Origin: an uncultured Gemmata sp.
GTDB taxonomy: Bacteria > Planctomycetota > Planctomycetia > Gemmatales > Gemmataceae
Reading direction: 5' to 3'
Length of the DNA: 64,000 nt
NCBI GenBank assembly: GCA_937924775.1
Contig: CALDUT010000011.1
Span: 62,001-126,000, forward strand
Shown here: piece by piece, positions 57,933 to 64,000 of the stretch
How positions within the stretch are numbered: position 1 is the stretch's first letter
How the letters are laid out: the number at the start of each line of letters is the position of its first letter
The notes under the pieces: generated by a model
What the model was told of the DNA's origin: nothing
Seen by the model: the letters and a program-made list of their open reading frames with translations, nothing else
Database searches by the model: none
Position numbers and translations under genes: made by a program

Positions 57933-60134
57933 TTAATCGTTGAAGATGAACTCCGGGGTGTTGATGAGCGCCCACAGCAGGTCTTCGGTGGCGCTGCGGC
58001 GGGAGGCTCCGGGCTTCGCAAAGCGTTTCAGGGCGTTGGTCCGTTCGCTGTCAGTCGGATAGCGGCAGTAGGCAAGCAGGTACAGTTCTTCGATGATTTC
58101 GGCGGGAGTTTGGGAACTTGTGGCCAGCCTGGCACAGCGGCCATCGTCGGCGGTGACCTTCCGGTGCAGGGCCGGGGAGTTCATCAGGTGGAGGGCTTGA
58201 ACGACGGTGGTTTCGCTGGTGCGTTCGCAGGGCGGGTCCTGGTTGGGGTCGGGGCGGCCAAAACTATCGAGGAAGATCGATTGGGACCGCACCGTCCACA
58301 GTTCCATGGCCCGTGAGCCGGGGGGCATGGCTTCGAAGCGTTCGGGGATACCCGTGATGTCGCAGACCATATCGAGCAGAACTTCCGCCCGCAGCCGTTG
58401 CCGGTAATGGCGTGAGTAGTTCCGCAGATCGGCTGCGTTGCTCTCATTGGGTGTGGTGGAGAGCTGGTAGGCGTAGCTGGTGGCCAGAGTGCGAATGAGT
58501 TTCTTCAGATCGTAGCGATTATCGCGGAAGTGGTGGGCCAGCGCCTCGAGCAATTCCGGGTTGCTGGGCGGATTGGTGGCCCGGAGATCGTCGACGGGCT
58601 CGACAATACCGCGGCCCATCAGGTCGGCCCATATTCGGTTGACTATCACCTTGGCGAAATAGGGGTTGTCCGGAGCTGTGATCCAATCGGCCAGAACCTC
58701 CCGGGGGTCTTGATCGGGGGGAAGATCGAGCGGTTGGCCGAGGAGTGGGGTGGGCATCATAGCTTCGCCGGTGACCGGGTGTTTGACAGGGCCGGCTCGC
58801 CGTCCGGTCGGGGGGCCCAGGTACACCGCTTCTTCCCCCCCGCTGATCGGGGCAGAAATGCCAGCTCCCTTGCGACCAATCCGCCCAAAAAATGCAGCGA
58901 AGCCGTAGAAATCGTCTTGGCCCCACACTTCAAACGGGTGGTGGTGGCATTTAGCACAGTCCAGCCGCACTCCGAGGAACAGTTGGCTGACCAGCGTGGT
59001 CAGTTCGTCCGGTTCCCGGCGATTGCGGTAGAACACCGTGGCCCCGTTGGTCCAGGTGCTGCCATTGGCGGTGAGGATGTCTCGCACGAATTGATCGTAG
59101 GGTTTATTCTCGCGAAAACTGCGGCGAATCCATTGATCGAAGTTGTAAGTGGCTTTCATGCCCACATGGTAGGGGTTGGGGCGGAGCAGGTCGGCCCATT
59201 TGTTGGCCCAAAAGTCGGCGTATTCCGGCCGTTCGAGCAGGGCGTCGATGAGTCTGGCTCGTTTGTGCGGATCGGCGTTGGCCAGGAAACGGCGGGTTTC
59301 CGCGGGCGTGGGCAGCCGGCCGATGATGTCCAGATACGCTCGGCGGTGGAATTGCGCATCGGTCGAGCGTTCGGACGGGGTGATGTTGAGCTGTTGCAAT
59401 TTCTTCCAGATCAACTCATCGATGAAATTGTGACGAGGTAATTTCTCATAAACGGCCGCATCGACAGGGTGGGGCCGCGGAATGAGGACGTTGCAGATGG
59501 CGAACTTTTCCGCGAAACGGGCCATGATGGCGGCTTCCCCCGGGATGGGTCCGGCGGTGATCACCCCTTCGGGGCTGACACGGGCATAGACGCTTTCGCT
59601 GGAGGAGAATTGGGCCAGACGCGTTACATCCTCCTGCGTGCCGTCGGAGTAGAACGCGGTGACTTTCAGCGGCTGCGTTTCGGAGAATTTCATCAACCGT
59701 TGTGTGGGCGAAACGGTGATTTTCTCCAGTTTTGGGGCGTCGGCTGGCGTACGCGGAGTGCCGGCAGCGATCCACTGTTCGAGGCTGCGGTACTCCGGGC
59801 TTTGCGGGTCGAGCTTTTTGCCGCCGCCGTGCGGGACCTGACCGGTGGCTTTCCGCAAAAGCAAACTGAATCGCGGATTGGCTGGGAAAATACGCCGTCC
59901 ACGCGCTTCGGTGGTGATGGCGTGGTAATCGAAATCGTGGTCGTAGGCCAATAGCGACAGCGCAAAGCCGTTTTGCCCCCGGGCTTTGCCGTGGCAGGCC
60001 CCGGCATTGCAGCCGTAGCGGGTGAGAATCGGCTGAATGTCGCGTTCAAAAGTGGGGCTGCGGCCCGGATTCGCCGCGTGGCCCGTATTGGGAAGAGCAC
60101 TCAGCAATACGCAAATACAGAGGATTAACCGCAT
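57933..60134 (-). CDS. DUF1549/DUF1553 cytochrome-like protein (PSCyt2/PSD1) with Ig-like domain
   Basis: A 733-residue secreted protein (signal MRLILCICVLLSALPNTGHAA). The N-terminus has the C-x4-CH heme-type site CNAGACHGKARGQNGF within FERDIQPILTRYG. Residues ~140-215 are a Big2/Ig-like domain (TQPLKVTAFYSDGTQEDVTRLAQF). DUF1549 follows (FIDELIWKKLQQLNITPSERSTDAQFHRRAYLDIIGRLPT), with DCAKCHHHPFEVWGQDDFYGFAAFF. The C-terminal DUF1553 is TAPDNPYFAKVIVNRIWADLMGRGIVEPVDDLRATNPPSNPELL. It heads the three-gene set with DUF1501 and PPC. These proteins are abundant in planctomycetes; redox or polysaccharide-related functions have been proposed, not shown. Confidence 0.93.
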   Translation of the reverse strand: MRLILCICVLLSALPNTGHAANPGRSPTFERDIQPILTRYGCNAGACHGKARGQNGFALSLLAYDHDFDYHAITTEARGRRIFPANPRFSLLLRKATGQVPHGGGKKLDPQSPEYRSLEQWIAAGTPRTPADAPKLEKITVSPTQRLMKFSETQPLKVTAFYSDGTQEDVTRLAQFSSSESVYARVSPEGVITAGPIPGEAAIMARFAEKFAICNVLIPRPHPVDAAVYEKLPRHNFIDELIWKKLQQLNITPSERSTDAQFHRRAYLDIIGRLPTPAETRRFLANADPHKRARLIDALLERPEYADFWANKWADLLRPNPYHVGMKATYNFDQWIRRSFRENKPYDQFVRDILTANGSTWTNGATVFYRNRREPDELTTLVSQLFLGVRLDCAKCHHHPFEVWGQDDFYGFAAFFGRIGRKGAGISAPISGGEEAVYLGPPTGRRAGPVKHPVTGEAMMPTPLLGQPLDLPPDQDPREVLADWITAPDNPYFAKVIVNRIWADLMGRGIVEPVDDLRATNPPSNPELLEALAHHFRDNRYDLKKLIRTLATSYAYQLSTTPNESNAADLRNYSRHYRQRLRAEVLLDMVCDITGIPERFEAMPPGSRAMELWTVRSQSIFLDSFGRPDPNQDPPCERTSETTVVQALHLMNSPALHRKVTADDGRCARLATSSQTPAEIIEELYLLAYCRYPTDSERTNALKRFAKPGASRRSATEDLLWALINTPEFIFND

Positions 60135-60230
60135 AAGGTGGGATCAAGCGGGAGAACAGTAGTATTTTTGGTAGGCCCAGCGCTACTATACCTAAAATCC
60201 CTACTCCACGCTAGCACCATTTTGCCCAAA

Positions 60231-60869
60231 TCAGGGCCCCGCCTGCCGAGCCTGGGCGATAAAACGCCTCACCAATTCCCCATCCTTGACCCCGGCGGAA
60301 CGCTCCACGCCACTGGCGACATCGACACCCCACGGCCGCACGGTGGCGATCGCCTCCCCTACATTTTCCGGGGTCAGACCCCCCGCCAAAATCAGCGGCA
60401 CGCCCACATCGAAGCCACGCAGCAGGGGCCACGGGACCGTATGCCCGGTGCCGCCATACTGGCCGTCCACGCGGGCATCAATCAGAATCGCGCCGGGGCG
60501 GACATTCGCTTGTACGGCGTCGGTCACGAAACGTCGGATGGCGTCGAGGTCGGCGCTTTCCCGCACGCGAAAGGCCGGAATGTGAGCGAACGGGAAGGTA
60601 TCCTCGCCCGAGGGGGGATCGTAGGTTTGGACGGCGCGCAGCCCCAGTTGATACGCGATGGCACACACTTGCCGCACCGGCTGGCCGACGAAGACCCCCA
60701 CCGGCGTGGTGAACGGCGGTAACGCCCGGAGGATCGCCGCGGCTTGGGCCGGCGACACAAACCGGGGCGATGGCGGGTAGAAGTTCAACCCAATCGCATC
60801 GGCCCCCGCCTCGGCGGCCAACCGGGCATCGTCGGGGGTCGTGACACCGCAAATTTTGATGCGAACCAT
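60231..60869 (-). CDS. trpF: phosphoribosylanthranilate isomerase
   Basis: A 212-residue TIM barrel of tryptophan biosynthesis, catalysing the Amadori rearrangement of phosphoribosylanthranilate. Motifs are MVRIKICGVTTPDDARLAAEAGADAIG with the catalytic Cys, GLNFYPPSPRFVSPAQA, VGVFVG, AILIDARVDGQYGGTGHTV with the catalytic Asp, LILAGGLTPENVGEAI and GVDVASGVERSAGVKD for phosphate binding. The ATG at 60869 is preferred; the frame includes four more codons. No other trp gene is nearby, as is usual for dispersed planctomycete trp genes. Confidence 0.96.
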   Translation of the reverse strand: MVRIKICGVTTPDDARLAAEAGADAIGLNFYPPSPRFVSPAQAAAILRALPPFTTPVGVFVGQPVRQVCAIAYQLGLRAVQTYDPPSGEDTFPFAHIPAFRVRESADLDAIRRFVTDAVQANVRPGAILIDARVDGQYGGTGHTVPWPLLRGFDVGVPLILAGGLTPENVGEAIATVRPWGVDVASGVERSAGVKDGELVRRFIAQARQAGP

Positions 60870-60968
60870 TTGACTCGCCAAAAATATTGCGCAGAATATC
60901 AGTAGTGTTACTTTGAACAGAAAATTTGGACGGCCGACATTCGATGTCGGTTGTGGTATTTTGGCGCG

Positions 60969-62288
60969 TTATGGGGGGGGAGCCAATTCGATGCACACGA
61001 TCTCATGGGGGCCGCCTTTCTGCCACGCCTCGGCACCATCGGTTTTCGCGAATACGAACCGGTCGGCGAAGGCCGGGTGCCCCCACACGGCGCCGTTGAG
61101 TACCTTCGTGCGCGATTGTTCTTCGTAGCCTTGGGGTGTCAGCTGGGCTAGCACCAGCTCGCCGGCGGCATTGAGAGCCAGAATGCGGTTGGAGTTGCCC
61201 AGCCACACGATGCTCGCGTGCGGGTTGCGGCCGGCGGGTGTCAGGGTGTTGTTGTCGTCCCAGCGTTTCTTGCCGGTGGCCAGTTCCAAGCAGGTCAGGC
61301 CGTAGCCGCGGTCGATGGTGTAGATGTGCTTGTCGCGGTACAGCGGTTGGGCCATCAGCCCGCGGAGGTTTTTGCCATCGGTCCAAATAACCTCGGCCTC
61401 GGTGGGTTTGTCCCCGAGCCGGATAGCCTTTGAACCCTCCCAATATCCGGTGACAAAGACAATGCCGTCGTGGAACACCGGCGGCGCGATGGAGACGCCA
61501 TAAGTGACTTTGTACGGTACTTTCCACAGGGGCCGGCCGGTTTCCGCGGCCACGCCGTGGATATGTTCTGGTGTCCAGATCACCACCTGCTGGCCACTGG
61601 GGGCGTCGATGACCACCGGAGTGCAGTAGCCCGCAGGGTCGTCGAGGGCCCGCCAGATTTCTTTGCCCGTGTTGCGGTCGAAGGCGATCAGACAGCCGCC
61701 GTCTGGGGCCCCTAAGTGAACGATGAGCTTCTCGCCATCGACCACCGGCGAGCCGGCGAAGCCCCACTGCGGTACACGGGCTTTGAATTGGCCGACGGTG
61801 TCGTGCTGCCAGAGGATTTTCCCAGTGTGGGCCTCGAAGCAGATCAGATGGCCGACGGCTCCTAATGTGTACACTTTGCCATCATGGATGGTGGGCGAAG
61901 AGCGTGGGCCGTTGGCGTACCCGCCGAGAGGCCCATAGCGCACTGGGTACTTGTACGACCACAGAAGCTTGCCGGTGGCAGCCTCGAAACACAGCACACG
62001 CTCTGTCGCATCGGGCTTGTCGCCGTCCAGTTTCTGACGGGGTTCTTCCAGGTCCATGGTGTACACGCGACCGTTGGCCGCGGTGATGCCGGCGTAGCCG
62101 CCACCGATGGGTTGCCGCCACACCACTTTGAGGCCGCCGGCCGGCCATTTGTCGGGCAGCGGCGGGGCGTTCCAGGTTCCATCACCGCGGACTCCGCGCC
62201 ACCGCGGCCAATCTTCCCCCTGTGCCGCCGGCAGCAGGGTCACTGTGAAGATACTTGTGAGGGTAAAACGCCATGCTAAACGTATCAT
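60969..62288 (-). CDS. secreted PQQ-binding-like beta-propeller repeat protein
   Basis: A 439-residue protein with a signal peptide (MIRLAWRFTLTSIFTVTLLPAAQG). The body starts DWPRWRGVRGDGTW, a common planctomycete opening, and has repeated propeller blades: GYAGITAANGRVYTMDLE, VLCFEAATGKLLWSYKYP, VYTLGAVGHLICFEAHTGKILWQHD, CLIAFDRNTGKEIWRALDD, VAAETGRPLWKVPYK and LTCLELATGKKRWDD. There is no heme motif. Such proteins resemble BamB and PQQ-enzyme propellers but lack clear catalytic residues, so activity is uncertain. Its ATG overlaps the stop of the upstream oxidoreductase gene (62285-62288), giving translational coupling. Confidence 0.9.
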   Translation of the reverse strand: MIRLAWRFTLTSIFTVTLLPAAQGEDWPRWRGVRGDGTWNAPPLPDKWPAGGLKVVWRQPIGGGYAGITAANGRVYTMDLEEPRQKLDGDKPDATERVLCFEAATGKLLWSYKYPVRYGPLGGYANGPRSSPTIHDGKVYTLGAVGHLICFEAHTGKILWQHDTVGQFKARVPQWGFAGSPVVDGEKLIVHLGAPDGGCLIAFDRNTGKEIWRALDDPAGYCTPVVIDAPSGQQVVIWTPEHIHGVAAETGRPLWKVPYKVTYGVSIAPPVFHDGIVFVTGYWEGSKAIRLGDKPTEAEVIWTDGKNLRGLMAQPLYRDKHIYTIDRGYGLTCLELATGKKRWDDNNTLTPAGRNPHASIVWLGNSNRILALNAAGELVLAQLTPQGYEEQSRTKVLNGAVWGHPAFADRFVFAKTDGAEAWQKGGPHEIVCIELAPPP

Positions 62289-63187
62289 CGTTGCAGCGTC
62301 TCCGCAGTTGCGTGATTGGCTCCACTTTTGTTGGCAGCTTCGATGAAGGCCACAATCTCGATGGTTTCACTGATGTCGAGGGGGGCTTGGCCGGTCTTGA
62401 ACATTGCGACCACTTGCTTGAGCAGTTCGCGGTAGATGAATTTTGTGCCAACATTCACTGCGCGGATGTTTTTTTCGGCAAATCCGGTAAAGCCGTAGGC
62501 CGTTGGCCCACTGCGGTTGCCCCGCAGGGTGGCCACGCGGCCATCCTTCCAGGCTCCAGTCACCACATCCACATCTTTCTGATGCGTACAGGTGACGCGT
62601 TCACAACCTGGGCCCATCAGCGTGTAGAGAATCTCGACCGCGTGAATGCCATAGTGGAACAACCCTGGATTACGCTCTGGTATGGACGACAGCGACGCCG
62701 GGCCATACACTGTGCAGCCCTTCAATGGTCCACGCTGGGCGTCGGTGGCGTATTCCACCACTTCTGGAGCATACCGCAACGACGACGACGAGAAGATCGG
62801 CACCTTCTTTTGGGCGGCCAGCTCCGCAATCTTCTTCGCATCGGTCACCGAACAGGCGTAGGGTTTATCAATGAAGCAGGGAATGCCCGCTTCCAAAAAC
62901 GGCTTGGCTCGTTCGTAATGAACGGTGCCATCGAGCGACATGATCAGCATCCCATCGACTTTGCCGATCATGTCTTCGGGTTTTTCGACCAGGGGCACGC
63001 CGAACTTTTTCATCTGTTCGGTGAAGCCGGGGATGCGCTCGGGCGACAACTTCGATTCTCCGGGGCAGGCGATCACAACTTTCGCACCCTCGACAAACTG
63101 CTCATTGTCGGTGCCAATGTGGTTGAGGCGGGTTGTGAACGCCACACAGTGCGACGTGTCGAAATCCAGCATTCCCAGTTTGATCAT
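62285..63187 (-). CDS. Gfo/Idh/MocA family oxidoreductase
   Basis: A 300-residue NAD(P)-dependent oxidoreductase of planctomycete type. The N-terminus is KLGMLDFDTSHCVAFTTRLNHIG, an atypical Rossmann start (LDFDTSH in place of the Gly-rich loop). It is followed by VDGMLIMSLDGTVHYERAKPFLEAGIPCFIDKPYACSVTDAKKIAELA, where DKP replaces the usual EKP. Then come SSSLRYAPEVVEY and GLFHYGIHAVEILYTLMGPGCERV, the His-containing active-site helix. Substrate unknown. It overlaps the propeller gene by four bases (ATGA). GGAAACC precedes the ATG. Confidence 0.88.
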   Translation of the reverse strand: MIKLGMLDFDTSHCVAFTTRLNHIGTDNEQFVEGAKVVIACPGESKLSPERIPGFTEQMKKFGVPLVEKPEDMIGKVDGMLIMSLDGTVHYERAKPFLEAGIPCFIDKPYACSVTDAKKIAELAAQKKVPIFSSSSLRYAPEVVEYATDAQRGPLKGCTVYGPASLSSIPERNPGLFHYGIHAVEILYTLMGPGCERVTCTHQKDVDVVTGAWKDGRVATLRGNRSGPTAYGFTGFAEKNIRAVNVGTKFIYRELLKQVVAMFKTGQAPLDISETIEIVAFIEAANKSGANHATAETLQR

Positions 63188-63242
63188 GGTTGGTTTCCAG
63201 GCAAGCCGGGCCGTATCGCCAAGGGGCGGGAGGCAATCGGGC

Positions 63243-64000
63243 CTATTCGCGCCGGAGGGCGGGAATCACCGGAACGCGCAGGATACCCGCCGTGGCTACC
63301 ACCATCACCGCGAAGCCGACCATCAGCACCAGGCCCAGCATCACGGCGAGGTTGGCCCACGGTACCGTGGCCCCCCCCGCCACATGCGGGGCCACCGACA
63401 CCAACGCGGCCGCCACACCGGCGAGCAACCCCAATACTAACAGGAAGACATTCTCCACGAGAACAAGAAATTGAATCGTTCGCGGACGATAACCCACGGC
63501 CCGTAAGAGGGCCAGTTCGCCCAGGCGTTCCCACACCCCGCGGAGAATCACCACGGCCAAACCCAATACGCCCAGCAGCAAGCCCAACCCCCCCAGGAGT
63601 TGAAATGTGGACAGATACGCCCCGATCACCGCCTGATAGGTGGCCACACGCTCGCGGGTGGAGCTGGCCGTCAGTCCGTTGACACGCAAGCCGATTTGCA
63701 AAAGGCGGGCCACCGCGTCTTCTGTTCCAGCCGCGGTGCGTATCAGGAAGGCCCGGTAGCCCGTGTGTTGGGGGAACGCGCGGGCAAAGTGCGAATCGCT
63801 CGTGATCAGTTCACTTTGGAACGGACTATCCACGAGGGTGGCGACGATGCGGAAGGTGAGGTCGCGGCCGTCGTCGCCGGGCATGATGAAAGTATCGCCC
63901 ACGGCTTTTTTGAGCATCCATTGCGCGGTGTTCTGTTCACACACCACCGGAATTTCGTTCGGTTGGTCGTAGGTCAGCAAAAGCCGCCACGGGTTGGCTT
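63243..64000 (-). CDS. FtsX-like ABC transporter permease (C-terminal part, runs off window)
   Basis: The frame is open from the stop at 63243 to the window edge; codons beyond 63980 still read ANPWRLLLTYDQPNEIPVV, so the gene continues outside. The visible ~250 residues hold a periplasmic MacB_PCD-like part (MPGDDGRDLTFRIVATLVDSPFQSELITSD) and three FtsX membrane segments: FQLLGGLGLLLGVLGLAVVILRGV, QFLVLVENVFLLVLGLLAGVAAALVSV and AVMLGLVLMVGFAVMVVATAGILRV. The conserved cytosolic loop ERLGELALLRAVGYRPRTIQFLV is present. The family works with an ATPase in lipoprotein or lipid export. The partner is outside the window. Confidence 0.9.
   Translation of the reverse strand, partial: ANPWRLLLTYDQPNEIPVVCEQNTAQWMLKKAVGDTFIMPGDDGRDLTFRIVATLVDSPFQSELITSDSHFARAFPQHTGYRAFLIRTAAGTEDAVARLLQIGLRVNGLTASSTRERVATYQAVIGAYLSTFQLLGGLGLLLGVLGLAVVILRGVWERLGELALLRAVGYRPRTIQFLVLVENVFLLVLGLLAGVAAALVSVAPHVAGGATVPWANLAVMLGLVLMVGFAVMVVATAGILRVPVIPALRRE

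Noticed and set aside
1-64000. tRNA, rRNA, CRISPR array, insertion sequence or prophage
   Set aside because: No cloverleaf TPsiC-like signature in the gaps, no regularly spaced repeats, and no transposase, integrase or phage structural gene.

Overview
The window is chromosomal DNA from a planctomycete, most likely the Gemmataceae. The evidence is a TIGR02996 repeat-companion protein at the left edge, planctomycete-type cytochrome families (DUF1549/DUF1553, DUF1501, PVC-type heme proteins), PPC-domain secreted proteins, two sulfatases, a DUF1080 protein, and lipid A genes (lpxD, lpxI) that show a Gram-negative envelope. Coding density is high. I saw no rRNA, tRNA, CRISPR array, prophage or insertion sequence.

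Layout. 1-3641: a cut-off TIGR02996 gene, a CNNM/CBS membrane protein, a DUF1015 protein and a small acidic zinc-ribbon protein. 3648-8369 (minus): two secreted repeat-rich proteins. 8611-14521 (minus): the 2-oxoglutarate dehydrogenase operon sucA-sucB-lpd. 14835-19085 (minus): a cytochrome/WD40 protein and a large PPC protein. 19280-20428: a secreted TPR protein with EF-hand-like loops. 20506-25170 (plus): a formylmethanofuran dehydrogenase cluster, fwdD - small ORF - fwdB - fwdA - fwdC. 25326-29614 (minus): two sulfatases and a DUF1080 protein. 29788-34596 (plus): a PQQ-type dehydrogenase with three heme c sites, an exported methyltransferase/DsrE fusion and a GNAT acetyltransferase. 34799-35533 (minus): a HisA/HisF-related protein. 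35956-37889: lpxD-lpxI. 38039-48009 (plus): a GH10-like protein, a Ser/Thr kinase behind a long structured leader, an EamA transporter and two ceramidase-like proteins, the second fused to a PVC-type heme protein. 48172-51327 (minus): a DUF1980 protein, its DUF318 permease and an orphan ABC-3 metal permease. 51338-60134 (minus): an aminotransferase, an oxidoreductase, a Pro-rich secreted protein and a PPC/DUF1501/DUF1549-1553 trio. 60231-64000 (minus): trpF, a PQQ beta-propeller protein, an oxidoreductase and a cut-off FtsX permease.

Most notable result: fwdB is interrupted by one in-frame TGA at 21486-21488. This is codon 130, the position of the Mo/W-ligating Cys (Sec in FwuB of Methanopyrus) just before His-Gly-Pro. 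Homology continues in the same frame, and a bacterial SECIS-like hairpin follows immediately. I read this as a bacterial selenocysteine-containing formylmethanofuran dehydrogenase. The [4Fe-4S] cysteines and catalytic Arg are kept and a separate FwdD subunit is present, so the complex looks redox-competent rather than only a formyltransferase/hydrolase. No formyltransferase (ftr) gene lies in the window. The HisA-related gene about 10 kb downstream may belong to the same C1/tetrahydromethanopterin biology, which is an inference.
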